Program-made: the position numbers and the translations under genes
Assembly: GCA_947626605.1 (NCBI GenBank)
Contig: CANQSV010000001.1
Coordinates: 107,018 to 171,017 of the forward strand
DNA length: 64,000 bases
From: an uncultured Clostridia bacterium
GTDB taxonomy: Bacteria; Bacillota; Clostridia; TANB77; CAG-508
Direction: 5' to 3'
Shown here: positions 15,517 to 25,298 of the stretch, piece after piece
Numbering within the stretch: the first letter of the stretch is position 1
Layout: each line of letters opens with the position of its first letter
Notes under the pieces: generated by a model
Database searches by the model: none
Told to the model about the DNA's origin: nothing
The model's input: only the letters and a program-made list of their open reading frames with translations

Positions 15517-17997
15517 TCAAGATTTTTTCTTTTTTATAACAACCTTATCATCTTCCACAGTTGCTATTGCAGTATCTTTTGTTTTTACAATTCCATCTAA
15601 AATTGCCTCTGCAATTCTGTCTTCCAACTTATTTTGTATTGTTCTTCTAAGTGGTCTTGCACCATAAGCTTTATCAATTCCTTCTTTTATTATAAGCTCT
15701 TTAACACTTTCATCTATATCTAATTTAATATCTTTTTCCTTTAATCTATTTTTTACTTCTTCTAACATTATATCAATAATTGATTTTATTTCTTCATCCT
15801 CTAATTTATGGAACACTATTATTTCATCAACACGATTTAAAAATTCTGGTCTGAAAGCTCTTTTTAATTCTGCCATAACTTCTTTTTTCGTATCTTCATA
15901 TTCTTTCTTAATGTCTTTTTCACTATCTTCTGACTTACTATTGAAGCCTAAAGTTTTCTTATCCGTTATTACTCTTGCTCCTACATTTGATGTCATTATT
16001 ATAACTGTATCTTTGAAATTTACCACTCTACCTTGTGAATCTGTTAATCTTCCATCATCTAATATTTGAAGCAATATATTCATTACATCTGGATGAGCTT
16101 TTTCTATTTCATCAAATAATATTACTGAATATGGTTTTCTTCTTACTTTTTCAGTTAATTGACCTCCTTCATCAAATCCTACATATCCAGGAGGTGATCC
16201 TATTAATTTTGATGTTGAATGTGATTCCATAAACTCAGACATGTCTACTCTTATAATTGCATTTTCATCTCCAAATAAAACTTCTGCTAATGCTTTTGAT
16301 AATTCTGTTTTACCAACACCAGTTGGACCTAAAAATATGAATGAACCTACTGGTCTTTTAGGATCTTTTAGCCCCACTCTTCCTCTTCTTATTGCCTTTG
16401 CCACAGCATCTACTGCTTCATTTTGTCCTATTACTCTTTTATGAAGAGCTTTTTCTAGATTTTTAAGTTTCTCATTCTCATTCTCACTAATTTTATTAAC
16501 TGGTATTCCAGTCCAAGAAGCAATTACTTCTGCTATCTCTTCTTCTGTTATTATAGATACAGTGGTTGTGTTTTTATCTTTCCACTTAACTTTTGATTTT
16601 TCTAATTTTTCTTTTTGTTTATGCTCTTTATCTCTTAGTTTAGCAGCCTTTTCAAAATCTTGAACCTTTATAGCCTCTTCCTTTTCTTTTTCTATCTTTT
16701 CTATATTCTCTTCTAGTACTTTGATTTCATCTGGCTCTGTGTATGTTTTCATTCTTACTCTTGATGCCGCTTCATCAATTAAATCTACTGCTTTATCTGG
16801 TAAAAATCTATCATTTATATATCTAACAGAAAAGTTTACTGCACTAGATATAGCTTCATCAGTTATCTTTACATTATGATGTGCTTCATATTTATCTCTT
16901 AAACCTTTTAATATACTAATTGTATCTTCAACTGTAGGCTCATTAACTGTTATTGGGCTAAATCTTCTTTCCAAAGCAGCATCTTTTTCAATGTATTTTC
17001 TATATTCATTAAGTGTTGTAGCTCCTATTAACTGTATCTCTCCTCTAGCTAATAATGGTTTTAAAATATTAGCCGCATCTATTGCTCCTTCTGCTGATCC
17101 AGCTCCCACTATTGTATGAATTTCATCTATAAATAAAATTACGTCTCCTGCTTTTTTTACTTCATTTAAAGCTTTCTTTATACGTTCCTCAAAATCACCT
17201 CTATATTTAGCACCAGCTACCATTCCTGATATATCTACACTTACTAGTCTTTTATTTTTTAACATTTCTGGTACATCACCCAAAACAATTTTTTCTGCTA
17301 TTCCTTCTGCAATTGCAGTTTTACCTACACCTGGTTCCCCAATTAAACATGGATTATTTTTTGTTCTTCTTGAAAGTATTTGTATTACTCTTTCTATTTC
17401 ACTTTTTCTTCCTACAATTGGATCCAACTTGCCTTCTTCTGCTTGCTTAGTTAAGTCAGAACCAAATTGGTTTAATGTTGGAGTCATATTAAAACTATTT
17501 TTTGTGTTCTTTGACTTGTTTCCGTTATTGCTGTTTATATTATTTATATCATCATCTTCATTTACCACCTTATAGATTTCATTGTATAGTTTTTGTGGAT
17601 TAACACCTAAATCTAGTAATATTCTAACTGCAACACTATCCGCTTCTCTCATTATGCCAATTAGAATATGCTCTGTTCCTATATAATCAGACCCAACTTT
17701 TCTTGCTTCTCTAAAAGCGTTTTCTATTACTCTTTTAGTTCTTGGAGTAAAACCTATAGTTTTTGAAGTTTCAGTTGTAGCTTTTCCAATCAATTCTTCT
17801 ATTTCTTCTAAAACTTCTTCTTTAGTTACATTTTGATTTTCTAATACTTTTCCAGCTACACCTTCTTGTTCATCAACTAAACCATACAAAAGATGTTCTG
17901 TTCCTATATAATCATGTCCTAGCTCTATTGCAATTTCATTTGCAGATTCCATTGCATCTTTTGCACTATTAGTAAATTTATATGTCATATTTCTCAC
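15517..17997 (-). CDS. clpC: ATP-dependent Clp protease ATPase subunit ClpC
   Basis: 826-aa Hsp100 unfoldase that feeds proteins to ClpP. In order: Clp N-domain double repeat (1-145), first AAA+ module with GEPGVGKTA and ILFIDEIHT, a middle UVR-containing coiled domain (about 420-470, the McsA/MecA-responsive M-domain), a second AAA+ module with GPTGVGKTE and [15 protein letters not shown], and the C-terminal D2-small domain with [11 protein letters not shown]. It is the last gene of the ctsR-mcsA-mcsB-clpC heat-shock operon. McsB arginine-phosphorylated proteins are its known substrates in Bacillus. Start codon ATG, AGGTGAG-type ribosome site. Confidence 0.98.
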   Translation of the reverse strand: MRNMTYKFTNSAKDAMESANEIAIELGHDYIGTEHLLYGLVDEQEGVAGKVLENQNVTKEEVLEEIEELIGKATTETSKTIGFTPRTKRVIENAFREARKVGSDYIGTEHILIGIMREADSVAVRILLDLGVNPQKLYNEIYKVVNEDDDINNINSNNGNKSKNTKNSFNMTPTLNQFGSDLTKQAEEGKLDPIVGRKSEIERVIQILSRRTKNNPCLIGEPGVGKTAIAEGIAEKIVLGDVPEMLKNKRLVSVDISGMVAGAKYRGDFEERIKKALNEVKKAGDVILFIDEIHTIVGAGSAEGAIDAANILKPLLARGEIQLIGATTLNEYRKYIEKDAALERRFSPITVNEPTVEDTISILKGLRDKYEAHHNVKITDEAISSAVNFSVRYINDRFLPDKAVDLIDEAASRVRMKTYTEPDEIKVLEENIEKIEKEKEEAIKVQDFEKAAKLRDKEHKQKEKLEKSKVKWKDKNTTTVSIITEEEIAEVIASWTGIPVNKISENENEKLKNLEKALHKRVIGQNEAVDAVAKAIRRGRVGLKDPKRPVGSFIFLGPTGVGKTELSKALAEVLFGDENAIIRVDMSEFMESHSTSKLIGSPPGYVGFDEGGQLTEKVRRKPYSVILFDEIEKAHPDVMNILLQILDDGRLTDSQGRVVNFKDTVIIMTSNVGARVITDKKTLGFNSKSEDSEKDIKKEYEDTKKEVMAELKRAFRPEFLNRVDEIIVFHKLEDEEIKSIIDIMLEEVKNRLKEKDIKLDIDESVKELIIKEGIDKAYGARPLRRTIQNKLEDRIAEAILDGIVKTKDTAIATVEDDKVVIKKKKS

Positions 17998-18020
17998 CTA
18001 CCCTTTCAAAATATTCTTTA

Positions 18021-19037
18021 CTATTCATTTATAATTTTCTTTATCAACTCTGCTCTTTCTATATCTCTTTCATATGCATCTAAAGTTTTTCCTAAATACC
18101 TTTGTAAATTTGCTGGTTTGCCATATAATTCTAGTTTCATAATCTTACTGTCTGTAAGTTCTTTGATAATGCCTAAATCTGTTCCTAATTTAACTTCAGA
18201 TAATTTTTCGTTTAATTCATTCCATGTAATTTTTTTACAATTACTTAGTATTCCAAAATTTCTATAAACTCTATCTTCTAAATCAATTTCATTTTTAGTA
18301 AGAAGTTTTCTTGCAATTCTTTCTTGTTCAATAACTTTTTCTGTAACTATCTTTATGTTTTTAGCTATTTCTTTTTCAGAAATTCCTAGTGTTTGTTTAT
18401 TTGAAATTTGATATATATTTCCTTGTGAATTTGAACCTTCACCATAAACTCCTCTTATATTTGTTCCAAATCCTTGAACAGCTTGTAATACCTTACCAAT
18501 ATTTCCTGTTAATGATAATCCTGGTAAAGAAACCATAACAGAAACTCTCATTCCAGTACCAGCATTAGTAGGGCAACTTGTTAAGTAACCATATTTTTCA
18601 TGAAATGCATACTGTAAATTTTCTCCTATTTTTTCTTCTATTTCCATTGCTAAATTACATGTATTATCTATATCTAAACCTGCTGAAAACACTTGTATTC
18701 TGAAATGATCCTCTTCATTAATCATTATACAGATATTTTCATCGTCATTAATTAAAATACTTCCTTCGTTATTTTCATTTAGAGCAAATTCAGGACTAAT
18801 TAAATGTTTTTCTACTAATGTCATTTTAGTAACATCATCAATATCTTTCAATTTAAATAATCTAAGTCCATATCCTAATGATGGTAATATTCCCTCCACA
18901 TCTTTTACTAAATCCTCTCTTTGCTTTTTATTGCATCTTAATGAAAATGGATATTTTTCTAAATTTCTACCAAATCTAACTCTTGTACTTATTACTACAT
19001 CTGAGTCTTTTCCACTTTGCAAATACCAATTACTCAT
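18021..19037 (-). CDS. mcsB: Protein arginine kinase McsB
   Basis: 338 aa of the phosphagen-kinase fold. It phosphorylates arginine residues of proteins, marking them for ClpC-ClpP degradation and inactivating CtsR. Visible motifs are STRVRFGRNL (N-terminal ATP-binding arginines), TSCPTNAGTGMRVSVMVSLPGL with the conserved Cys and Asn, and RGVYGEGS in the C-terminal nucleotide site. The length is close to the usual 350-360 aa. A family D repeat remnant (19071-19121) separates it from mcsA upstream. Activation by McsA binding is known for the family. Confidence 0.95.
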   Translation of the reverse strand: MSNWYLQSGKDSDVVISTRVRFGRNLEKYPFSLRCNKKQREDLVKDVEGILPSLGYGLRLFKLKDIDDVTKMTLVEKHLISPEFALNENNEGSILINDDENICIMINEEDHFRIQVFSAGLDIDNTCNLAMEIEEKIGENLQYAFHEKYGYLTSCPTNAGTGMRVSVMVSLPGLSLTGNIGKVLQAVQGFGTNIRGVYGEGSNSQGNIYQISNKQTLGISEKEIAKNIKIVTEKVIEQERIARKLLTKNEIDLEDRVYRNFGILSNCKKITWNELNEKLSEVKLGTDLGIIKELTDSKIMKLELYGKPANLQRYLGKTLDAYERDIERAELIKKIINE

Positions 19038-19070
19038 TTTTCACATCATTCCTTTCTCAGTTATAAATCT

Positions 19071-19121
19071 GGTTTGAAAAGAACTAAATTTCTATTGCAA
19101 AATTGTAATTATTTTTCAACC
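19071..19121. repeat. Arms-only remnant of family D palindrome
   Basis: GGTTTGAAAAGAACTAAATT faces AATTGTAATTATTTTTCAACC across a short spacer. The right arm is identical over 19 bases to the right arm of the full element at 26627-26749. The inner core (TTGGCAAGG, GGCGTAC) is missing. It sits between mcsA and mcsB, inside the operon. Confidence 0.6.
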
Positions 19122-19125
19122 CTTA

Positions 19126-19686
19126 TTAAATATCTTTTTCTAATTCTTTTATTTTATCTCTTAATTTAGCTGCATCTTCATATTTTTCTTCTCTAATAGC
19201 TTCTTTTAACTTTGCTTTTAAGTCATTCAATTCTTCATTTTTGCTGCTCTTTTTTTCTTCTTCTTTTTTATTAGATTCTGTATTACTTTTATCTGATATT
19301 TCTAGTGTTTTTGCTCTCCTTCCAATATGTTTTTTTGCACCATGAATTTGTTTCATTACATCATCTAATTTATTTTCAAATGTAGAATAACAATTACTGC
19401 ATCCAAATTTTCCTTTATTTAAGAACTCATCAAAAGTCATACCGCAATTTAAACATTTCATTTCATTTTTATTTGTAAAAGGACTTAAGAATAAATTATC
19501 ATCATCATTCCAAAAATCTCCTAAAAAGCTTGAAAAATCAATTGGCATGTTAAAATCAAAATTCCAATCATCAAGGCCTAATTTTTTTGCACATTCATCA
19601 CAAAGTATAAGTTCTTGCTTTTCACCATTTACTATTTTTGTATACCTAAAATTAGCTTCATTTTTTCCACAATTTTTACATTTCAT
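19126..19686 (-). CDS. mcsA: McsA, activator of McsB (UVR domain, zinc fingers)
   Basis: 186 aa. Two pairs of CxxC zinc-binding motifs occupy the N-terminal half (CKNCGKN with CDECAKK; CLNCGMT with CSNCYST). A charged linker follows, then a C-terminal UVR motif (DLKAKLKEAIREEKYEDAAKLRDKIKELE). McsA binds and activates McsB and tethers it to ClpC. It stands 16 bases after ctsR, with the usual operon order. Confidence 0.95.
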   Translation of the reverse strand: MKCKNCGKNEANFRYTKIVNGEKQELILCDECAKKLGLDDWNFDFNMPIDFSSFLGDFWNDDDNLFLSPFTNKNEMKCLNCGMTFDEFLNKGKFGCSNCYSTFENKLDDVMKQIHGAKKHIGRRAKTLEISDKSNTESNKKEEEKKSSKNEELNDLKAKLKEAIREEKYEDAAKLRDKIKELEKDI

Positions 19687-19702
19687 AAAATCACATCCTT
19701 TT

Positions 19703-20152
19703 CTAATCTATTAAATTAAGCAACATATTTTTAAATATATTTGCTCTTATATAATCTTTATATTCTTTAGGTAAATTTAAAACATTATCACTAGTAGCAA
19801 CTTTCAGTAGTTTTGCCTCTCTTGGAGTAACCATGTTGTATGATAAAAAATTGCTAATATAAATATCAACTTCATTACCCGTTAATGTATCAGTCATGTT
19901 ATTTATTATATGCATCATATAATTGTCTTTATCTATATCAATCTTCTTAATTCTTATATGACCACCACCACCTCTTCTGCTTTCCACATAATATCCTTGC
20001 GATGGTCTAAATCTTGTTGATATAACATAATTTATCTGCGAAGGTACACAATTAAAATGTTCTGCCAACTCATTTCTTTGTATTTCTATATACTCTTCTT
20101 CTGCTTTTAATAAATCTTTTATAAATTCTTCTATTTCATCTGATATTCTCAT
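19703..20152 (-). CDS. ctsR: Class III heat-shock repressor CtsR
   Basis: 149 aa from the ATG at 20152. The winged-helix DNA-binding domain includes the glycine-rich wing RRGGGGHIRIKK, which is diagnostic for CtsR; its tip arginines are the known heat sensor and McsB target. An in-frame start 22 codons upstream (20218) is rejected, because that stretch is the CtsR operator itself and the AAAGGTGGAAAT ribosome site stands before 20152. CtsR represses its own operon (mcsA, mcsB, clpC) at normal temperature. Confidence 0.96.
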   Translation of the reverse strand: MRISDEIEEFIKDLLKAEEEYIEIQRNELAEHFNCVPSQINYVISTRFRPSQGYYVESRRGGGGHIRIKKIDIDKDNYMMHIINNMTDTLTGNEVDIYISNFLSYNMVTPREAKLLKVATSDNVLNLPKEYKDYIRANIFKNMLLNLID

Positions 20153-20188
20153 ATTTCCACCTTTACTTAAATTTATTTTTTGATGATT

Positions 20189-20250
20189 GTTTGACTTTGA
20201 CTTTCTTTGACCTTTCATAAATATTATACACCCTTTTCTAAAAAAATCAA
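20189..20250 (-). promoter_or_regulatory. ctsR promoter with CtsR box
   Basis: On the minus strand, TTGATT (20245-20250), 16 bases, TATAAT (20223-20228). Just downstream is GGTCAAAGAAAGTCAAA (20196-20212), a match to the tandem heptad CtsR box (A/GGTCAAA-N3-A/GGTCAAA), followed by a third half-site GTCAAAC. The operator overlaps the expected transcription start, so the operon is autorepressed by CtsR. Confidence 0.9.
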
Positions 20251-20253
20251 TAC

Positions 20254-20406
20254 CTATTTATTATTTTTTTTATTTTTATCTGTCATATTCTCCAAATTTC
20301 TTACTGTTTTCTTTTGTTCATCTGGTGTTATCCAAGTAAAATATGATGGAATAAATTCCCCATATTTTGTTGCATCTTCCTTTTCTCTTTTATCTTTTTT
20401 ATCCAT
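20254..20406 (-). CDS. Small uncharacterised protein upstream of ctsR
   Basis: 50 aa (begins MDKKDKREKEDATKYGEF, ends NMTDKNKKNNK), not recognised. The ends are lysine-rich and the middle holds an aromatic/proline patch (FIPSYFTWITPDEQ). No membrane segment or cysteine. It has an excellent AGGAGG site 5-6 bases before the ATG, which argues that it is translated. It stops just inside the ctsR promoter region. A terminator for the upstream ABC permease lies 70 bases before it, so it needs its own promoter in that short gap. Confidence 0.6.
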   Translation of the reverse strand: MDKKDKREKEDATKYGEFIPSYFTWITPDEQKKTVRNLENMTDKNKKNNK

Positions 20407-20476
20407 AAAAACCTCCTATAATTTTACTATGATTATTATGGCTATAAAAAAATGTTTTATTCAAAAATTGTACAAT

Positions 20477-20516
20477 AAAATGCAGAGGATAATCTATTGA
20501 TTACCCTCTGCATTTT
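20477..20516 (-). terminator. Rho-independent terminator after the ABC permease
   Basis: Minus strand: AAAATGCAGAGG, loop, CCTCTGCATTTT followed by ATTG. A 12-bp stem with A/T-rich ends immediately after the permease stop. Confidence 0.8.
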
Positions 20517-20519
20517 ATT

Positions 20520-21770
20520 TTAATTATTCTCTTTTCTTTTTATCAAATTAAAGATATCTTTAACACTCATCTTTGATCCATAATTTAAAATTGCTGAAGA
20601 ATATACTTTTATTGATATTTTTGCAATCAGAGCTATAGTTATTACCGAAACTAGTATTGAAATTGCAATCACACTAAATTTGGCGGTTCCTAATAGCATA
20701 CTAAATGGTACACTAAATGGTGCTGATAGTGGAAAAATATTTGCAAAAGTATTCATTTCACTAGTAGGATTCATCATTGTAAAGTATGCTATATAAAAAC
20801 CAAATACTGCTAGAATTGATGCTGGTGCACTTGCTGATTGTACATCTTCTGGTCTTGCTATTGCTGAGCCAGTTAGTGCAAATATAAATGCAAAGATAAA
20901 GTATCCTATTAGGAAGTATAGTAATGTAATTAATCCCAAACCAATATTTACATTTGATAAATCAATTAGATTATTTAAAACTTCTTTATCTATAAATAAG
21001 TTTGCAGAAACTACTCCAGTTACAATAATTAGTATTAATTGTATTAATCCTACAATACCTATTCCTATTGTTTTTCCCATTATTATAGTGCTTGGAGATG
21101 TAGATGTTACTAGTGTTTCCATTATTTTTGATGTTTTTTCTGTTGTTACAGAAGTTGCTACTTTGTTTGCACAGAAGAATATTGCATAAAATAATATAAT
21201 TGATAATATCATTACTAACCCAATCTGACCACTTGCAGAATTTTCATTTGTTTCTTTAAAAGAAAAGTCAAATTTTGGATTAATTGATGCAATCTCTTCT
21301 TCGCTTAAATTTAATTTCATTATTTGCATATTTTTATATGCCTCTGTTAACATTTGTAGTACATCTTCTGGTATTTCTGCCATTCCTACAAATGTATTTA
21401 AACTTTCTACTGTATATTCCAAATTTATATTATTCTTATTTTTTGTAATTTTTATACAAGAATCAATCTCTTTATTTTCTATTTTTTCTTTAATTTGTTC
21501 ATCAGAATAATCTTCATTTTTTACTTCAAACTTATACCATTCATCTGAAGTTTCTAAAGCTTTTAAATTTCCTTCAAAAATATTATCAGAATCAATTATC
21601 AGCATTTTTTCTGTTCCAAAATCCTCCCCATCAGAAAATTTATTTAAAATGTTTGGAACATTAAAAGCAAATACGATTAAGGCTAAAATTATTATTGTTG
21701 AAATTATAAAAGACTTTTTTGTTATCATTTCTTTGATTGAAAATTTCATTACTGTTATAAAATCTCTCAT
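20520..21770 (-). CDS. ABC-2 type transporter permease (NatB-like)
   Basis: 416 aa. One N-terminal membrane segment (about 20-40), a large extracytoplasmic domain (45-175), then about five membrane helices in the C-terminal half, the layout of ABC-2 exporters such as NatB and YhaP. The conserved region around ATSVTTEKTSKIMETLVTSTSP is the ABC-2 cytoplasmic coupling segment. It pairs with the ATPase encoded just upstream (112 bases). NatAB exports Na+ in Bacillus; other members export drugs or peptides, so the substrate is open. Confidence 0.88.
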   Translation of the reverse strand: MRDFITVMKFSIKEMITKKSFIISTIIILALIVFAFNVPNILNKFSDGEDFGTEKMLIIDSDNIFEGNLKALETSDEWYKFEVKNEDYSDEQIKEKIENKEIDSCIKITKNKNNINLEYTVESLNTFVGMAEIPEDVLQMLTEAYKNMQIMKLNLSEEEIASINPKFDFSFKETNENSASGQIGLVMILSIILFYAIFFCANKVATSVTTEKTSKIMETLVTSTSPSTIIMGKTIGIGIVGLIQLILIIVTGVVSANLFIDKEVLNNLIDLSNVNIGLGLITLLYFLIGYFIFAFIFALTGSAIARPEDVQSASAPASILAVFGFYIAYFTMMNPTSEMNTFANIFPLSAPFSVPFSMLLGTAKFSVIAISILVSVITIALIAKISIKVYSSAILNYGSKMSVKDIFNLIKRKENN

Positions 21771-21882
21771 TTTTAATCTCTCCTAAAATTAAATTATTAT
21801 TAACAAGTATTTATTTATATGTTATTTTTTCTTATACTCTGTCCTAATAATTATATTATGCAGATTTTTTCTTATTTCAAAC

Positions 21883-22776
21883 CTATGCCTCTCCAACTTT
21901 TTCAATGAATATTTCATGCAAACTTGGCTTTTTAACTTCAAATTTAATAACCTTTACACCTTTTACAGCTAATTCTTTATATAATCTATCTGGCTCATCT
22001 TCACTTTTTATTAAAATCTCATATTTATTGTCTACATTACTCTTTATCTTAAGCTCTAGATTTTCAACTATTTTCGTTATATCTTCTTTTGTTATAACTT
22101 CCATGTTGTTAGATGGATATGAATTCTTTATCTCTTTTAAATTTCCTTTTAATACTGTCTTCCCTTTATTCAATATTAATACATCTGTACAAAATTCTTC
22201 TATTGATACCATTTGATGACTAGACATTACAATATATTTGCCTTTTTCTATCAATTCTAAAATTATATTTTTTAACATTTCTGTATTTACAGGATCTAGT
22301 CCGCTAAATGGTTCATCTAAAATTATTAAATCTGGATTATGAATAATTGCTGTTATAAATTGAATTTTTTGTTGATTTCCCTTAGATAATTTCTCTGCTA
22401 CTTTAAATTTATATTCTTCTATGTTTAATTTTTTTAACCAATAGTCAATTGAAGTATCTGCATCTTTTTTACTCATTCCTTTTAGATTTGCAAAATACAT
22501 TAATTGATCATATACTTTAGTTTTTGGATATACTCCTCTTTCCTCTGGTAAATATCCAAAATTAACATTTTTTCTCGTAACTTCTTTTCCATTCCAATCA
22601 ATTTTGCCTTGATCTTTTTTTAAGATTCCTAGCATCATTCTAATAGTAGTAGTTTTTCCAGCACCATTTGTTCCTAACAAGCCAAATACTCCTGGCTTAT
22701 CTATTTCAAAAGATATTGAGTCTACAGCTACTTTATCTTCAAATTTCTTTGTGACATTCTCTACCTTTAGCCCCAT
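21883..22776 (-). CDS. ABC transporter ATP-binding protein (NatA-like)
   Basis: 297 aa. Walker A GTNGAGKTT, a Q-loop region replaced by NFGYLPEERGVYP (the EERGVY form is characteristic of NatA/YhaQ-type exporters), signature LSKGNQQKIQ, Walker B LIILDEPFSGLDP and H-loop SSHQM. The C-terminal 80 residues form the extra domain often found in this group. Together with the downstream permease it makes one exporter, presumably a homodimer of each. The EERG motif supports the NatA family but does not fix the substrate. Confidence 0.9.
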   Translation of the reverse strand: MGLKVENVTKKFEDKVAVDSISFEIDKPGVFGLLGTNGAGKTTTIRMMLGILKKDQGKIDWNGKEVTRKNVNFGYLPEERGVYPKTKVYDQLMYFANLKGMSKKDADTSIDYWLKKLNIEEYKFKVAEKLSKGNQQKIQFITAIIHNPDLIILDEPFSGLDPVNTEMLKNIILELIEKGKYIVMSSHQMVSIEEFCTDVLILNKGKTVLKGNLKEIKNSYPSNNMEVITKEDITKIVENLELKIKSNVDNKYEILIKSEDEPDRLYKELAVKGVKVIKFEVKKPSLHEIFIEKVGEA

Positions 22777-22858
22777 TAACTTTTCCCCCTTGAATTATTT
22801 TATGTTGAAATATTATCATAATATTAAGCTACATGCAACAAAATTCCTACTATACAAA

Positions 22859-22886
22859 GATGAACTGCTTTTTCAAGCAGTTCATC
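22859..22886 (-). terminator. Hairpin terminator after pheT
   Basis: Perfect 12-bp stem GATGAACTGCTT / AAGCAGTTCATC with a short loop, 25 bases after the pheT stop. The following T-run is short (TTTG), so termination may be partial. Confidence 0.65.
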
Positions 22887-22910
22887 GTAATAAAAATATA
22901 TAATTCATCC

Positions 22911-25283
22911 TTATTTTCTTAACTTAGCCTTGCATTTGCTTTCTACAGTACTAATAATTTTGTTAAAAATTTCTGTAATTTCTTCTTCTGTTAAAGTTTT
23001 CTTTGCATCATTAAATGTTAGAGAATATGCTATTGATTTTTCATTTTCTCCTACATTTTCTCCAGTATAAACATCGAAAACTTCTATGTTTGTAAGAAGT
23101 GAACCACCAGATTTTTTAATAACCATTTCAATTTCTTTTGATTCTGTATTTTTATCTACAACAAAAGCTACATCTTTTTTGATATTTGGGAATTTTGAAA
23201 TTTCTTTATATTTCATCTTTCCTACTTTTTTGCTTAATAATTTATCTAGGTTGATTTCCATTACAAAAACTGCATCTTTAACTTCTTGTGGATGTAATTT
23301 TCCTATAATACCAACACTATCACCATTTACATTTATTTCTGCTACTTGTCCTGGATGGAATTCATTTGAAATTTCTTTTGGAACTATGAAACTATATCTA
23401 TTTGCATAACCTAAGTAATCTAGCAATTCTTCTACTATTCCTTTAATTATGTAAAAATCAACATTTGCTTCATTTCCTACACCTAAATAATATTTACCTG
23501 TCATAAGAGCAGCTATTTTTTGATTTTCGCCATATTCTCCATTCTTTTTGAAGAATCCCTTTCCTATTTCAAATAAAGCTATATCTTTATTATAGTGTGC
23601 TTTATTATATTCATACGTTTTAACTAGTGATGGTATTACACTATATCTTAAAGTATTACGGTCTTCTGTAATTGGATCTAGTAATTTAATTTCTTCAAAA
23701 TTATCTGTAGTATACTTGTGAACTTCTTTATCATTAATTAAAATATATGTTAATGTTTCATTTAAGCCAAGTTCCATCATCTTGTGTCTGATAGATCTTA
23801 TAGTGTTATCATAATTTGCCATTTTTTCTCCCATTACAGGAAGAGTTCCTTCTATGTTATCAACACCATATATTCTACTAACTTCTTCTATTAAATCTTC
23901 TTTTATTGATATATCACGTCTTCTGCTTGGTACATTTACTATTGCTTCTGACTCATTTGCTTCATATGTAAAGCCAAGTCTTCTAAATACATTTAATATT
24001 TCATCTTTTGAAATATTTGAACCTAAAACATCATTTATATTTTGATATTTTATTGTAATCTTTTTATCCTCTTCTTTTATTTCATCATGTTTACATATAC
24101 CTTTTAATACAGTTCCATTTGCATATTGTTCCAACAACTTACATGCTCTTTCCATTGCCATATATGTACGTTTTGGATCTAATCCTTTTTCAAATCTATT
24201 GCTTGCTTCACTTCTAACTATTTTCTTTGATGTTTTTCTAACCTTAACTCCATCAAATATAGCAGCTTCAATTATTACATTTTTAGTAGTTGCTGCAACT
24301 TCTGTATCTAGTCCTCCCATTACTCCTGCTAAACCTACAGATTTTTCTTTATCCGCAATAACAATATCGTTCTCATCTAGTACTCTTTCTATATTATCTA
24401 AAGTTGTTAATTTTTCTCCATTCTCTGCCATTCTAACAACTAATGTATCCCCTAAATTATCTGCATCATAGAAATGCAAAGGTTGCCCAAGCTCTAACAT
24501 TACATAGTTACTAATATCGACAACATTATTAATAGGTCTTATTCCACATGCCATTAATCTATTTTTAATAAAATCAGGACTTTCTTTAATTTCAACATTT
24601 TCCACTTTTCTTGCTAAAAACAATTTACAATTTTCTGTTTTTATATCAATTTTAAATTTACTATTTACATCTTCTCCAGATTCTTTGTGTGATAAATCCA
24701 CATCTTTTACAGGCTTATCATAAATTGCTCCTAATTCATATGCCATTCCTAACATGCTTAATAAATCTCCTCTATTAGCTGTTAGATCAAAATCTACAAT
24801 CTCATCATCCCATCCTAAATATTTAATTGGATTTTCTCCTACTACAGCATCTTCTCCTAATTCTGCTATTCCTTCTTTATCCTCTGGTTTCAAAAATTTA
24901 TTATCTAATCCAAGTTCTGCTATAGAACACATCATTCCATTAGACTCTTGACCACGAATAGAACCCCTCTTTATTTCTCCACCAGGAAGCATAGCTCCTG
25001 CTAGTGCAACTATTACTTTAATTCCTTTTCTTGCATTTGGTGCTCCACAAACTATTTGTAAAACTTCATTTCCAACATTTACTTTACATACATGTAAATG
25101 ATCTGAGTCAGGATGCTCTACACATTCTATTATTTCACCAATAACAAGATTTGTACAATCAATAAATTTTTGTGCTACATCATATTCATTTCCAACTCTT
25201 GTCATATCTTCACCTATAGTTTTGATATCTAGGCTTTCATCTAAATCTATATAATCTTTAACAAAATTTCTACTTAATATCAT
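22911..25283 (-). CDS. pheT: Phenylalanyl-tRNA synthetase beta subunit
   Basis: 790 aa, full length. In order: N-terminal tRNA-binding OB fold (about 40-150, VIGEIIECVEHPDSDHLHVCKV), B3/B4 editing domain (about 215-390), B5 domain (about 405-475), the catalytic-like core, and a C-terminal ferredoxin-fold anticodon-binding domain (about 695-789). With PheS it forms the (alpha-beta)2 enzyme that charges tRNA-Phe and hydrolyses Tyr-tRNA-Phe. It is 15 bases after pheS and under the T-box upstream. Confidence 0.98.
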   Translation of the reverse strand: MILSRNFVKDYIDLDESLDIKTIGEDMTRVGNEYDVAQKFIDCTNLVIGEIIECVEHPDSDHLHVCKVNVGNEVLQIVCGAPNARKGIKVIVALAGAMLPGGEIKRGSIRGQESNGMMCSIAELGLDNKFLKPEDKEGIAELGEDAVVGENPIKYLGWDDEIVDFDLTANRGDLLSMLGMAYELGAIYDKPVKDVDLSHKESGEDVNSKFKIDIKTENCKLFLARKVENVEIKESPDFIKNRLMACGIRPINNVVDISNYVMLELGQPLHFYDADNLGDTLVVRMAENGEKLTTLDNIERVLDENDIVIADKEKSVGLAGVMGGLDTEVAATTKNVIIEAAIFDGVKVRKTSKKIVRSEASNRFEKGLDPKRTYMAMERACKLLEQYANGTVLKGICKHDEIKEEDKKITIKYQNINDVLGSNISKDEILNVFRRLGFTYEANESEAIVNVPSRRRDISIKEDLIEEVSRIYGVDNIEGTLPVMGEKMANYDNTIRSIRHKMMELGLNETLTYILINDKEVHKYTTDNFEEIKLLDPITEDRNTLRYSVIPSLVKTYEYNKAHYNKDIALFEIGKGFFKKNGEYGENQKIAALMTGKYYLGVGNEANVDFYIIKGIVEELLDYLGYANRYSFIVPKEISNEFHPGQVAEINVNGDSVGIIGKLHPQEVKDAVFVMEINLDKLLSKKVGKMKYKEISKFPNIKKDVAFVVDKNTESKEIEMVIKKSGGSLLTNIEVFDVYTGENVGENEKSIAYSLTFNDAKKTLTEEEITEIFNKIISTVESKCKAKLRK

Positions 25284-25298
25284 GTTTTAAACCTCCCT

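Noticed and set aside
15345-15539. 64-aa plus-strand frame
   Set aside because: It is inside the long palindrome after clpC; the open frame results from the inverted repeat.
20153-20218. 22-residue N-terminal extension of CtsR
   Set aside because: The stretch is the CtsR operator with the promoter just upstream; the ribosome site points to the ATG at 20152.
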